Positions 32,715 through 41,099 are shown, numbered from the stretch's first letter. The stretch: DNA of 64,000 nucleotides from CAVROP01 sp050008495 (GCA_050008495.1 JBEKMN010000001.1:1-64000), one strand, 5' to 3'. A program made the numbers and translations. The notes: generated by a model from the sequence alone, not told the origin.

Positions 32715-33189
32715 GGAACAGCGCAGTCTCAGCGTCTGGATCGCAACCGGCTTGGGCGCGGGCTATTTTCCGATTGCGCCGGGAACCGCAGGGTCGGTAG
32801 TAGGTTTGGCGCTGGTGATCGCCCTGCGGCAGACTTCGCTCGGCTCTGCCGGACTGGGATTATCGCTGGCGGCCATGGCGGCCGTGGTCTTCGCCGTAGG
32901 GGTTTGGTCGGCAGGGAAAGCGGAGAAGGCTTTTGGACGTGTTGATCCCGGCCAGGTCGTGATTGACGAGGTTCTGGGTCAGATTATTACTTTTATCGCC
33001 ACGCCCAGGATTTCGAGGGTTGGACTGATTGCCGGTTTCATCCTGTTCCGAATCTTCGACATTATAAAACCTTTCCCGGCGGGGCGGGCCGAGCGATTTC
33101 CAGGCGGCTGGGGTATCATGTTAGATGATGTTGTGGCGGGCCTTTACAGCCTGATCGCGTTGGTGATTTTGGGACGCATGATCAAATGA
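32707..33189 (+). CDS. pgpA: Phosphatidylglycerophosphatase A
   Basis: Membrane phosphatase that turns phosphatidylglycerol phosphate into phosphatidylglycerol. It has 160 residues from a GTG at 32707, chosen because AAAGGGGGG precedes it and the family N-terminus (IATGLGAGYFPIAPGTAGS) follows directly. Motifs FPIAPGTAGS, DEVLGQIITF (acidic metal site), FRIFDIIKPFPAGRAE and GGWGIMLDDVVAG are typical. Three to four hydrophobic segments are present. It overlaps the genes on both sides (yacG by 8 bases, next gene by ATGA). Confidence 0.94.
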   Translation: MAKEQRSLSVWIATGLGAGYFPIAPGTAGSVVGLALVIALRQTSLGSAGLGLSLAAMAAVVFAVGVWSAGKAEKAFGRVDPGQVVIDEVLGQIITFIATPRISRVGLIAGFILFRIFDIIKPFPAGRAERFPGGWGIMLDDVVAGLYSLIALVILGRMIK

Positions 33190-34262
33190 GCTTGTGGAAA
33201 AAATCTGACAAACCTGAATCTCCTGCTCCTAAGAAAGGATCTGCTGCGGATGAGCCGTTGATCGAAAGCGTCACTCCGCGAGCAGCCATTCCCGGCGGCG
33301 ATATCTGCATTTCAGGTCGGGGCCTAAGTCACAATGGACACGGCAGGCCTCAGGTGCGCTTTGGCAATCAGGCCGGGAACCTGCTGCTCAGCTCTTCGAG
33401 GCGACTGGTGGTGCGCGTTCCCGAAGGCGCATCCAGCGGATCCGTAACTGTGGACACCGGCGTTGGCGTGAGCGCCCCGGCCTCCGTGGCGCTGGGAGTT
33501 ACCATTGCCGAAAACCTTCACCCCGTGGCGAATCCTGCTATCGACGCCGCCGGGAACATTTTCTCCACTTTCAGCGGCAGCCGTGGGCAGAAGGTTCCGG
33601 TTTCGGTATTCAAGATTGACCGCCAACTCGCTGTACGGCCCTTCCTCCACGACTTATTGAATCCCACCGGATTGGCTTTCGATCGCGCAGGTTTTTTGTA
33701 TGTGTCGAGCCGCATGGAGGGGACAGTCTATAAAGTGAGTCCGGACTCCCATCGTGAGATCTACGCCGAAGGCATGGGAGTGGCGACCGGGATTGCCTTC
33801 GATAACGATGAAAACTTATACGTGGGCGATCGAACCGGGACGGTTTTCAAGATTAATCGTGACCGCCAGATTTTCGTCTTTGCGACCATCGAGCCCAGCA
33901 TCGCCGCATATCATCTGGCTTTTGGGCCCGATCAAAACCTTTACCTTACGGGGCCCACCATTTCCAGCTTCGATCACGTGTTCCGCATTTCTCCCAGCGG
34001 CGAAGTGACTTCGTTCTATCGGGGATTGGGGCGGCCGCAAGGAATGGCGTTTGACAGCGAGGGTAGCCTTTACGTGGCGGCTTCCTTGGCTGGCGAGCGG
34101 GGGATTGTGCGCATCGGGCCGGACGGTCGGGTGGAACGAGCGGTTTCGGGTTATGGCATCGTGGGCATCGCCTTTACTCAGCATCAGTCAATGGTTGTCG
34201 CTACCAACAGTTCTCTAATTGAATTGCCGGTCGGCATCAAGGGCAAGCCACTGCTACCGTGA
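33186..34262 (+). CDS. IPT/TIG domain plus NHL-type propeller protein
   Basis: The 358-residue protein has an immunoglobulin-like IPT/TIG domain first (SVTPRAAIPGGDICISGRGLS, about 30-105), then a beta-propeller of NHL/SMP-30 type: NPTGLAFDRAGFLYVSSRMEGTVYKVSPDS, ATGIAFDNDENLYVGDRTGTVFKI, RPQGMAFDSEGSLYVAAS. There is no signal peptide, and the N-terminal 25 residues are Lys- and Pro-rich, so it is probably cytoplasmic. Coupled by ATGA to pgpA. Function unknown. Confidence 0.82.
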   Translation: MSLWKKSDKPESPAPKKGSAADEPLIESVTPRAAIPGGDICISGRGLSHNGHGRPQVRFGNQAGNLLLSSSRRLVVRVPEGASSGSVTVDTGVGVSAPASVALGVTIAENLHPVANPAIDAAGNIFSTFSGSRGQKVPVSVFKIDRQLAVRPFLHDLLNPTGLAFDRAGFLYVSSRMEGTVYKVSPDSHREIYAEGMGVATGIAFDNDENLYVGDRTGTVFKINRDRQIFVFATIEPSIAAYHLAFGPDQNLYLTGPTISSFDHVFRISPSGEVTSFYRGLGRPQGMAFDSEGSLYVAASLAGERGIVRIGPDGRVERAVSGYGIVGIAFTQHQSMVVATNSSLIELPVGIKGKPLLP

Positions 34263-34362
34263 CGAGTGACAAGTGACGAGTGAAGAGCTTCCGCTTTGAT
34301 TTTGACTTCTCACTTCGATCTTCTGACTACTGCTTTCTAATTTCTGCTTTCTGACTTTCCAA
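34263..34362. repeat. Short-word repeat spacer
   Basis: The left half repeats GACGAGTGACAAGTGACGAGTGAAGAG; the right half repeats CTTCTGACTACTGCTTTCTAATTTCTGCTTTCTGAC, read in separate pieces. The two halves are rough complements, so the spacer could fold. A similar GTGACGAGT word ends the rpe region at 54404-54418. Confidence 0.6.
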
Positions 34363-35598
34363 ATGGACGCTGAAATCATTGCCGTTGGCTCGGAACTTCT
34401 AACTCCCTTTTACCTTGATACTAATTCTCTGTTTCTTACCGACCGGCTGAACGCGCTGGGAATCGAGGTACGCTTCAAGACCATTGTCGGTGATCGGGCA
34501 GGAGATCTGGGCGCTGTCCTGAAGGAGGGGCTCGGGCGCTCTGGACTGATCATTCTGACGGGAGGCCTGGGTCCAACCGAAGACGATCTGACGCGGCAGG
34601 CGGTAGCAGAGGTTCTGGGCCGAAGCTTGCATGAAGATCCTGAGGTCCGAGGGAAGATTCAGGAACGCCTTGCCCGCTTTGGACGGCCCATGGCGGAAAA
34701 CAACCTGCGTCAGGCGCTGCTTCCCGAGGGAGGAGAATGGCTCGAAAACAAGCATGGGACTGCGCCCGGCATCTGGATTGAGCACGAGCACGTCCTTGTC
34801 GTGCTTCTGCCGGGGCCGCCTGGGGAGTTGGAGGCGATGTTCGACGCCTTTTGTATGGCTCGGCTCGCCCAGGTTTCGCAGGGGCAACGGATCAGAACTC
34901 GCGTTTACAAGGTGGTGGGCCTGCCCGAATCCGAGGTCGATAAACGCGCGGCGGCGGTTTACAAGGCGTATACGAATCCCGCCACCACAATTTTGGCCAA
35001 ACCGGGAGCTATCGAAATCCATCTTCGCGCCCATGCCCCGAACGAGCAACAGGCTGACGCGTTGTTAGCAGAGTTGGGTGATCAGATCGAACTGGCTTTG
35101 GGGGAATACATCTTTTCCGCGCGAGGCGAGTCGCTGGAAGAAGTTGTAGGAATGTACCTGGTTATGCGCCAGAAGACCTTAGCCGTGGCGGAAAGTTGTA
35201 GCGGCGGCCTGCTGGCCGAGCGACTGACGGAGAAATCTGGAGCTTCCGACTTCTTCCTGGGCGGCGCGATTTGCTATAGCAACCTGCTGAAGACCAGGCT
35301 GGCGGGGGTGCCGGCGCCGCTGATCGAGGAGCATGGCGCCGTTTCGCGGCCTGTGGCGCAAGCCATGGCAGAAGGCATTCGCGCGCGGACCGGCGCCTCC
35401 ATCGGAGTGAGTATCACTGGAATTGCGGGCCCCACCGGCGGCTCGGAGAAGAAACCGGTGGGTTTGGTCTTTATTGCTCTCGCGGACGAACGCGGGACAC
35501 AGGTTCGGGAGTTTCGCTTCCCCGGCAGCCGTGAGAGGGTGCGCCTGTGGTCTACGCAAATGGCGCTTGAGATGATTCGCAGGAGAATCCGCGGGTAG
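34363..35598 (+). CDS. cinA: CinA family protein (nicotinamide-nucleotide amidase with MoCF-like domain)
   Basis: The 411-residue protein has two domains. An N-terminal molybdopterin-binding-like domain of the COG1058 type (AEIIAVGSELLTPFYLDTN, ILTGGLGPTEDDLTR, LLPGPPGELEAMF) is expected to hydrolyse ADP-ribose-like molecules. A C-terminal PncC domain (VAESCSGGLLAERLTEKSGAS, GGAICYSNLLK, GAVSRPVAQAMAEG, GIAGPTGGSEKKPVGLV) deamidates nicotinamide mononucleotide. Full family length. Preceded by a short-word repeat spacer. Confidence 0.95.
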   Translation: MDAEIIAVGSELLTPFYLDTNSLFLTDRLNALGIEVRFKTIVGDRAGDLGAVLKEGLGRSGLIILTGGLGPTEDDLTRQAVAEVLGRSLHEDPEVRGKIQERLARFGRPMAENNLRQALLPEGGEWLENKHGTAPGIWIEHEHVLVVLLPGPPGELEAMFDAFCMARLAQVSQGQRIRTRVYKVVGLPESEVDKRAAAVYKAYTNPATTILAKPGAIEIHLRAHAPNEQQADALLAELGDQIELALGEYIFSARGESLEEVVGMYLVMRQKTLAVAESCSGGLLAERLTEKSGASDFFLGGAICYSNLLKTRLAGVPAPLIEEHGAVSRPVAQAMAEGIRARTGASIGVSITGIAGPTGGSEKKPVGLVFIALADERGTQVREFRFPGSRERVRLWSTQMALEMIRRRIRG

Positions 35599-35645
35599 GG
35601 GCGACCTTTGTGGCCGCCCACGGGCAACCACGAGGGTTGCCCTTA
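35599..35645. repeat. Twin palindromes GGCGACC.../GGGCAACC...
   Basis: TAGGGGCGACCTTTGTGGCCGCCC is followed by GGGCAACC-ACGA-GGGTTGCCC (35622-35642). It is the same composite as at 59680-59727, in the same orientation, directly after a stop codon and before the next start. Confidence 0.8.
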
Positions 35646-35658
35646 CAATCCGGAAACC

Positions 35659-36204
35659 ATGCGCGCCTTCATCGCAATCGACCTGCCGGAAAGTCTGCGG
35701 GTGGCACTGCGTCGTAAGCAGGCTGATTTCCGTTCTGTCTCACCCGACGCCCGATGGACCCAACCCGAGGGCATCCACCTGACTCTCAAGTTTCTGGGTG
35801 AAATCCCCGACCACAAGGTTCGCGAAGTGGCGGAATGTTTGAAGAAACTGGGCCCCTTCGAACCCTTCGCCATTCGGGTCAAGGGTTTTGGTTTCTTTCC
35901 CGATGGCCGGCGTCCGCGGGTGTTCTGGGTTGGTATCGAAGAATCGGCAAGCCTCATCCATCTCGCCGAACAAGTCGACAAGGCTATGGAAACCATCGGC
36001 TTTGCCCGCGAGCAACGCGCATTCCACCCTCACCTCACGCTGGCGCGCTTCAAGGTGCCTCAAGCACAGCCCGCGCTTCAGGCGGCCATTTCTCAAGACC
36101 CTGAGCAGGACCTGGGAAGTTTTGACGTCTCGGAGTTTTTCCTGTTTGAGAGTAAACTCTCCCCGCATGGCGCCGAATACCGAAAGGCAGAAAGATTCCC
36201 ATAA
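35659..36204 (+). CDS. thpR: RNA 2',3'-cyclic phosphodiesterase (ThpR/LigT)
   Basis: 2H phosphoesterase of 181 residues starting at the ATG at 35659 (the longer frame runs into a palindromic repeat). The two HxTx motifs are HLTLKFLGEIP (about residue 43) and HPHLTLARFK (about 128). The N-terminus MRAFIAIDLPESLR is typical. It opens cyclic phosphates at RNA ends. The stop is directly followed by the plsY ATG. Confidence 0.93.
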   Translation: MRAFIAIDLPESLRVALRRKQADFRSVSPDARWTQPEGIHLTLKFLGEIPDHKVREVAECLKKLGPFEPFAIRVKGFGFFPDGRRPRVFWVGIEESASLIHLAEQVDKAMETIGFAREQRAFHPHLTLARFKVPQAQPALQAAISQDPEQDLGSFDVSEFFLFESKLSPHGAEYRKAERFP

Positions 36205-36828
36205 ATGATTGGCCCGCTTACGACCCTCATCGCCTACCTACTCGGTTCAATTCCCTTCGGCTATCTCATTGTTCGCTGGCAGCGTGGGATCGATGTTCGG
36301 TCCACCGGCAGCGGCTCAATCGGCGCGACCAACGTCATGCGGAACTTGGGGGTGGTAGGGTTCGTCGCCACCTTTCTCCTGGACGCCGGGAAAGGGCTTC
36401 TGGCGGTTGTGCTTGCTTCCCGAATGACGGGGGGTGATCCCACCATGGTGGCGGCAGCAGCGTTCGCCGCCGTTCTGGGCCACTGCTTTCCCTTTTGGCT
36501 GCGGTTTCGTGGCGGCAAAGGCGTGGCGACGGGAGTCGGTGTCTTCATAGCGATCGCCCCGTGGCAAGTTGTGTTCGTCCTGATCATCTTCGGGGTTGTA
36601 GTGGCCATCTGGCGCTACATCTCGCTGGGGTCGGTCGTGGCTACCGCGGCCTTTCCAGTTCTGGTCCAGCTTATGAAACATCCACCCGTGCAAGTGGTTT
36701 TGGGCGCCGCAGGAGCGGCTCTCATCATCATTGGGCGCCATCATGCCAACATCGCCCGGCTGCTTAAAGGGACGGAGAATAAGTTAGGGCAGAAGAAGGC
36801 AGGAGGACGGCTGCGAACTGATAACTGA
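36205..36828 (+). CDS. plsY: Acyl-phosphate:glycerol-3-phosphate acyltransferase PlsY
   Basis: Integral membrane acyltransferase of 207 residues that starts phospholipid synthesis from acyl phosphate. Conserved loops are LLGSIPFGYLI, the glycine-rich STGSGSIGATNVMRNLG (motif 1), GHCFPFWLRFRGGKGVATGVG (motif 2, here cited in part) and the late RHHANIARLLKGTENK (motif 3). About five membrane segments. It is followed 15 bases later by gpsA, which makes its substrate glycerol 3-phosphate. Confidence 0.96.
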   Translation: MIGPLTTLIAYLLGSIPFGYLIVRWQRGIDVRSTGSGSIGATNVMRNLGVVGFVATFLLDAGKGLLAVVLASRMTGGDPTMVAAAAFAAVLGHCFPFWLRFRGGKGVATGVGVFIAIAPWQVVFVLIIFGVVVAIWRYISLGSVVATAAFPVLVQLMKHPPVQVVLGAAGAALIIIGRHHANIARLLKGTENKLGQKKAGGRLRTDN

Positions 36829-36843
36829 CGACTGAGACCTCTT

Positions 36844-37842
36844 ATGAAGCGAATTGCAGTTATCGGGGCAGGGAATTGGGGCACGGCGCTGGCGGCGTCG
36901 CTCGCCAAGTCCGGGCACGCGGTCTCGTTATGGGCTTACGAGCCGGAGATTGTCGAGAGCATTCGCCAGCGGCGTGAAAATTCGATCTTCATGCCCGGGG
37001 TGAGTCTTCCGACCGGTATTGCAGCGACCCACGATTTGGGCGAAGCGCTCGACGGGGCCGAGATCGTCGTGACCGCCATGCCCTCGCATGTCTGCCGCAG
37101 CTTGTACGAGCGAATGCTAACGCATCTGCGGCCGGAGATGGTCTTAGTGAGCGCGACCAAGGGCATTGATACGGACCGCGCCATGCGCATGACTGAAGTC
37201 ATCGCATCGATGGTCGGAATACGGTTTGTCCCTCGACTTTGTGTGCTCTCGGGTCCGAGCTTTGCGCGAGAGGTCGTAAGAGGCGATCCCACCGCGCTCG
37301 TCGTCGCTTCGCGAGACCGCACCGCGGCTCAGTTAGTGCAGAAAGAGTTTTCTTCCAGGACCTTGAGGCTCTACACCTCGACGGATATGGTTGGTGTGGA
37401 AATCGGAGGGGCTGTTAAGAACATCATCGCCATCGCGGCGGGCGTCATTGCAGGCCTGGGACTAGGGCACAATCCCACCGCAGCCCTCATTACACGCGGC
37501 CTCGCGGAGATTTCTCGACTCGCCTACGCCTGCGGCGCGAAGCGCGAAACTCTCGGTGGCCTGGCGGGCCTGGGAGACCTCGTTCTGACTTGCACGGGTG
37601 ACCTCAGCCGTAACCGGACAGTGGGAGCCGAGTTAGGCCGGGGGCGCAAGCTTGCGGAAATTATCGGCTCCATGCGGATGGTGGCGGAGGGCGTCAGGAC
37701 CACCTATGCGACCGTGACCTTGGCGGAGCGGAATCAGGTTGAGATGCCGATCACCACCCAGGTCCACCGCATCCTCGAGGGACGAGTTTCGCCGCGCGAA
37801 GCCATCCGTGAGCTCATGGAGCGGAAACTCAAGGATGAGTAG
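36844..37842 (+). CDS. gpsA: Glycerol-3-phosphate dehydrogenase [NAD(P)+]
   Basis: Cytosolic enzyme that reduces dihydroxyacetone phosphate to glycerol 3-phosphate for phospholipids. The 332-residue protein has the Rossmann start IAVIGAGNWGTALA, SATKGID, the LSGPSFAREV segment, the catalytic lysine in EIGGAVKNIIAIAAG, and the conserved GLGDLVLTCTG and SRNRTVG. Standard length. It forms a natural pair with plsY. A short word repeat (ACTGATAACTGACGACTGA) fills the gap before it. Confidence 0.97.
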   Translation: MKRIAVIGAGNWGTALAASLAKSGHAVSLWAYEPEIVESIRQRRENSIFMPGVSLPTGIAATHDLGEALDGAEIVVTAMPSHVCRSLYERMLTHLRPEMVLVSATKGIDTDRAMRMTEVIASMVGIRFVPRLCVLSGPSFAREVVRGDPTALVVASRDRTAAQLVQKEFSSRTLRLYTSTDMVGVEIGGAVKNIIAIAAGVIAGLGLGHNPTAALITRGLAEISRLAYACGAKRETLGGLAGLGDLVLTCTGDLSRNRTVGAELGRGRKLAEIIGSMRMVAEGVRTTYATVTLAERNQVEMPITTQVHRILEGRVSPREAIRELMERKLKDE

Positions 37843-37944
37843 CGTGGCTCAGAACGGTTCACCGGTCAGGTGTCGGGACGACGCTTGTGGTTTTGCTTTG
37901 CGGCCGCAAGGGCCGCCGCGGCAAAGGTCGGGCCGGCGTAAACC

Positions 37945-38385
37945 CTACATAACCGCAGAACCCGCCGGCGTGCAGAAACGGTCGAAGGCACGAGTGAGAT
38001 CAGCAGCGATCTCTTCCGGCATGCGGCCTTCGATGTCGTGGCGCTCGATCATGTAGAGCAGCTTGCCATCGCGGAGCAAGGCGATGGAAGGCGAGGAAGG
38101 CGGGTAATCGGTGAAATAGCTTCGAGCTTGCGCTGTTGCCTCCTGGTCCTGGCCGGCGAAGACCGTAGCCAACTTATCAGGTTTCACCGCGTGAGCGAGT
38201 GCGTAGGCGACGGCCGGTCTGGCGCGCCCCGCTGCGCAGCCGCAAATTGAGTTCACCACGACCAGCACAGTGCCTTTGGACGTGCCGAGCACATGATCCA
38301 CTTCGCCCGACGTGCGCAACTCTTGAAAGCCGATGCGCGTCAACTCCTCTCTCATGGGTTGAACAAACTCCTCGAGGTACAGCAT
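37945..38385 (-). CDS. BrxA/BrxB family bacilliredoxin-like protein
   Basis: Thiol-disulfide protein of 146 residues from the ATG at 38385, preceded by GGGAGG; the longer frame is repeat DNA. It has the CGC active site (NSICGCAAG, near residue 57) typical of the BrxA/BrxB (YphP/YqiW) family, plus the thioredoxin-like TVFAGQDQEATAQARSYF and PSSPSIALLRDGKLLYMIER segments. In Bacillus these reduce bacillithiol mixed disulfides; the thiol partner here is unknown. Confidence 0.92.
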   Translation of the reverse strand: MLYLEEFVQPMREELTRIGFQELRTSGEVDHVLGTSKGTVLVVVNSICGCAAGRARPAVAYALAHAVKPDKLATVFAGQDQEATAQARSYFTDYPPSSPSIALLRDGKLLYMIERHDIEGRMPEEIAADLTRAFDRFCTPAGSAVM

Positions 38386-38504
38386 TCCACGCCTCCCGGA
38401 TGAATTGAGATTCGGATTCTCGCCCTGAGCTTCCGAACACTCACCAGTATAGCACACCGTGCCGGCCGCCTGCCGACGCGCCATTTGATGTCTCAACATG
38501 AACG

Positions 38505-38582
38505 TAGCGCCGGCCTTCAGAGCCTGCCCTGAGCGAGCGAAGCGAAGGGTCGGCAAATGCTGGCCTAAAGGCCAGCGCCACG
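38505..38582. repeat. GTAGCGCC hairpin with nested CCTGAGCGAGCGAAG repeat
   Basis: Outer arms GTAGCGCCGGCC and GGCCAGCGCCACGC enclose a second repeat type, CCTGCCCTGAGCGAGCGAAGCGAAGGG, and CTGGCCTAAAGGCCAG. The second type is a widespread bacterial word and also appears at 45119-45145. The next gene's -10 candidate TACAAT (38608-38613) follows. Confidence 0.65.
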
Positions 38583-38640
38583 CTTAAACTAGGACACTAC
38601 GAGGTGCTACAATAGCTGTCGTAAGTTCGGGAGGAAGCCC

Positions 38641-39135
38641 ATGTCTCTCATCAAAGCCGGCAAATCAGCGCCGCCTTTCGGCTTGACCGCCACTGACGGC
38701 AAGACCTATTCCTTGTCGGAGGCCCTGAAGAACGGTCCGGTGCTCGCTGCTTTCTTCAAGGTTACCTGTCCTACCTGCCAGTACACGTTTCCGTTCCTGG
38801 AGAGGCTTCACCAGCAACTGCGCGCCAACGGGGTGCAAATCTGGGGGATCGCACAGGACGGAGTGAAGGACAGTCAACGCTTTGCGCGGGACTACACCGT
38901 GACTTTCCCCATCCTGATTGATGACAAGCCCTATCGCGTGTCCCGGGAATACGGCCTCGAATACGTGCCCACGCTGTTTCTCATCGAGCCGGACGGTGCG
39001 ATCGCCATCGAGAGCGAGGGCTTCACCAAGCGAGACCTGCTCGAGATTCAGAGGTCCCTTGCTCAGGCGCTCTCTGCGCCGGTGGGAGAGCTCTTCTCGC
39101 CAAAAGAAGCTATTCCCGAATACAAGCCTGGTTGA
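38641..39135 (+). CDS. TlpA/AhpC-type thioredoxin-fold redox protein
   Basis: Thioredoxin-fold protein of 164 residues with the redox motif CPTC (in FFKVTCPTCQYTFPFLERL, about residue 44) and the cis-proline segment YVPTLFLIEPDG. There is no signal peptide, so it acts in the cytoplasm, unlike most TlpA proteins. GGGAGGAAG precedes the ATG. It is divergent from the bacilliredoxin gene. Confidence 0.9.
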   Translation: MSLIKAGKSAPPFGLTATDGKTYSLSEALKNGPVLAAFFKVTCPTCQYTFPFLERLHQQLRANGVQIWGIAQDGVKDSQRFARDYTVTFPILIDDKPYRVSREYGLEYVPTLFLIEPDGAIAIESEGFTKRDLLEIQRSLAQALSAPVGELFSPKEAIPEYKPG

Positions 39136-39163
39136 GGGTCAAGAAGCTAGGCTTGGGCCAAGC

Positions 39164-40066
39164 CTACTGCCTCCCCATTTGCTGAGCTTTTTGGAGGATC
39201 GCCGGTCGCGCGCCTTCCATGATTTCGCGCAGATCGTCGTAGCGAAGTGTGCGCTGCTCAAAGGTGCGTTTTGCCAGCGCGGTAAGGAAGCGGGATTCGA
39301 ACTCCTGTAAGTAAGAGCCGTACAGATGGTAGCTGTCGGCCACGTGGCAGTATCGCCCTAATTCAACCGGCCTGCCCATAAGGTCGGACACCCGGCGTGC
39401 GATCTTCTGTTGGAGTTGCACGAGGGCGAAGATGTTCATGAAGGCTGCCTTGTACGCATCGTTGGAACGAAAGCGCACGTTCATGCAGAGTCGAGGAGTT
39501 AACGAGTTGAGAGGCGAGGAGTCCAGGGCCTCACTCTTCGACTTCTCGACTTCTCCACTCCTCGACTCTTCGACGATCCTGCACCAGATGCTTTGCATGC
39601 AGGCGGGGTCATAGCAATCGTTGTCCTCCCACACCTTCCAGGTGACGGCCTGCGCGCGGCGTGTGTAAGGAGTGTGGGCGAGCTTCTGGCACAGGGTTTC
39701 GATCTGGTCGAACGTGGGAAAGGTGGGGACCTGGTAAGCGAAAAGACGCTGGTGGTAAGTATATTCCCAGCGAGTGTCGCCGGGGTCGCGCGTGTCGCGA
39801 ACCAGGTGGTCCTTGATGCCCTCGCAGACTTCCATCACGTACTCTTGCAAGTCCTCCGGGCCGCCAGGGAAATCCTTGTGGATCATCGGCTCTTTCAGCG
39901 GGTCGTTGATGGTGATGATCATCGTAGCGTCTTTGCTGGGCGGATCGTCCGGCTTGTCGTATTGCGTCTTGATATCGCAGCCGCACTTGTAAAGCAACGC
40001 CATCGATTCTTCCCAGGCGCGCGAGATGCAATCAGCTTCAACGTGTAGAACCGGTATGCCGTTCAT
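39164..40066 (-). CDS. Thymidylate synthase-like protein with repeat-derived insert
   Basis: The 300-residue protein carries the thymidylate synthase fold signature: a conserved cysteine in YDPACMQSIWCR (compare PPCH), then CMNVRFRSNDAYKAAFMNIFALVQLQQ (matching the RS.D......N......L of the family, cited in part) and CHVADSYHLY (matching H..D.H.Y). The arginine-rich folate end is not obvious, so it may be a dUMP/dCMP hydroxymethylase-type or orphan relative rather than a true ThyA. Between the cysteine and the RS.D segment is an insert of about 25 residues (EESRSGEVEKSKSEALDSS...) coded by a GTCGAGGAGT/ACTCCTCGAC repeat at 39484-39578. The frame is intact. Confidence 0.75.
   Translation of the reverse strand: MNGIPVLHVEADCISRAWEESMALLYKCGCDIKTQYDKPDDPPSKDATMIITINDPLKEPMIHKDFPGGPEDLQEYVMEVCEGIKDHLVRDTRDPGDTRWEYTYHQRLFAYQVPTFPTFDQIETLCQKLAHTPYTRRAQAVTWKVWEDNDCYDPACMQSIWCRIVEESRSGEVEKSKSEALDSSPLNSLTPRLCMNVRFRSNDAYKAAFMNIFALVQLQQKIARRVSDLMGRPVELGRYCHVADSYHLYGSYLQEFESRFLTALAKRTFEQRTLRYDDLREIMEGARPAILQKAQQMGRQ
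39484..39578. repeat. GTCGAGGAGTC hairpin element inside coding sequence
   Basis: The left half repeats GTCGAGGAGT, GAGTTGAGAGG and CGAGGAGTCC; the right half repeats CTTCGACTTCTCGACTTC, CCACTCCTCGAC and TCTTCGAC. The halves are rough inverted repeats. The same words occur at 63276-63305, 63738-63752, 63846-63865 and 63925-63960. It is translated in frame within the thymidylate-synthase-like gene. Confidence 0.8.
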
Positions 40067-40099
40067 AAAGCCCCCGAAGGATTGCTAATTGTGGTTTGC

Positions 40100-40145
40100 C
40101 GAGCTGATCCAATCGACGATCAACAATCGACAATCGACATTACGA
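40100..40145. repeat. ATCGACAATCGAC word repeat
   Basis: The spacer before the HicB-like gene repeats AATCGACGATCAACAATCGACAATCGAC, split here as words of about 9 bases, another locus-specific version of the short-word spacers. Confidence 0.6.
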
Positions 40146-40182
40146 TTTGTCCACGATAGAATAGCAGAAGCTGAGGTGAGGT

Positions 40183-40410
40183 ATGGCACGTCATTTTACC
40201 GTGATTTTCGAGAAAGAGGAGGAAGGCGGATACCATGTATTCTGTCCCGTTCTTCCGGGTTGTCACACTCAGAGCGAGACCATCGATGAAGGTACTCGGA
40301 ACATCCGCGAAGCTATCCAGCTTTACATTGACACCCTCGTCGAGTATGGCCTGCCAGTGCCGGCAGGGGACCTCGCCATCGGCCCTGTAGGCGCTTCCGC
40401 CGAAGGATGA
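40183..40410 (+). CDS. Solitary HicB-family protein
   Basis: The 75-residue protein has the HicB fold: ARHFTVIFEKEEEGGYHVFCPVLPGCHTQ, then SETIDEGTRNIREAIQLYIDTLVEYGLPVP. GAGGTGAGG precedes the ATG. No HicA gene is adjacent; the next gene (convergent) is an unrelated hypothetical. It may be an orphan antitoxin or act with HicA encoded elsewhere. Confidence 0.85.
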   Translation: MARHFTVIFEKEEEGGYHVFCPVLPGCHTQSETIDEGTRNIREAIQLYIDTLVEYGLPVPAGDLAIGPVGASAEG

Positions 40411-40418
40411 AGCTGCTG

Positions 40419-41087
40419 TCACCTCGACCTGCTTAATTCAATTAGCCACCAAATCTTTCTCCTGACCCTTTTCCAATCGTCTGTGTCCCAGTCCTCAGTT
40501 CTTAGCTTATCCAAATACCTATCCCACGCTTCTTTCAAAGCATCCGCGAATCGATCCCGGTCGAGAACCTTCCGGTCGGAATCCCAAAGCTTTTGTTCGC
40601 ACTTTCGAACTCTCCATCCGTCTTTCGTCTGCGCTTGGTGAAGGAGACCGTTCCTAATGTTGTTGTAGAACTGACTACCGTCGACGCCGGGGAAAAGGTC
40701 GGCCCACTCAACGTCCTTAAAGAAACTGCTGAATTCGTCGCCCAGTTTCGCCGGTCGTTCGCTCGTCGGGACCTCAAATTCGGCGGGTATGTGCCGACAA
40801 TTGAGCCGTTCCAGTTCGGTTTTGTTCGTGCACGGCCATCCGTGCCGATACGACTGGAGTGATTCGATCAAAAGGGAGCAAAGGGCCATGATGGAAAAAC
40901 CATACCCCTGATCGTTGCCCTCGGTGTCCTTCATCAGTTTGATGGGTTTGAAGAATCTCTCGCAATATCGATCGCGAAGGAAGCTCGTCAAGTCGTTCTT
41001 CTTTGTCCGATCCGCGAGTGCAGCCTCGACTATGCTGATTGGCCATCCTGTCGCCAGCAATATGTCGTCATTTGCAGAGCCGGTCAT
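40419..41087 (-). CDS. Hypothetical protein with HEPN-like RNGLLH motif
   Basis: I do not recognise this 222-residue protein with certainty. It is polar and mostly helical, with no signal or membrane segment. The most conserved-looking stretch is FYNNIRNGLLHQAQTKDGW (about residue 137), in which RNGLLH fits the R-x4-H pattern of HEPN ribonucleases found in abortive-infection and toxin systems. Two 60-base pieces I counted have 47-48% GC, well below the 60-75% of neighbours such as gnd, which suggests transfer. It is convergent with the HicB-like gene (8-base gap) and 12 bases from the aminotransferase gene. Confidence 0.6.
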   Translation of the reverse strand: MTGSANDDILLATGWPISIVEAALADRTKKNDLTSFLRDRYCERFFKPIKLMKDTEGNDQGYGFSIMALCSLLIESLQSYRHGWPCTNKTELERLNCRHIPAEFEVPTSERPAKLGDEFSSFFKDVEWADLFPGVDGSQFYNNIRNGLLHQAQTKDGWRVRKCEQKLWDSDRKVLDRDRFADALKEAWDRYLDKLRTEDWDTDDWKRVRRKIWWLIELSRSR

Positions 41088-41099
41088 AACTGTGCCCCC

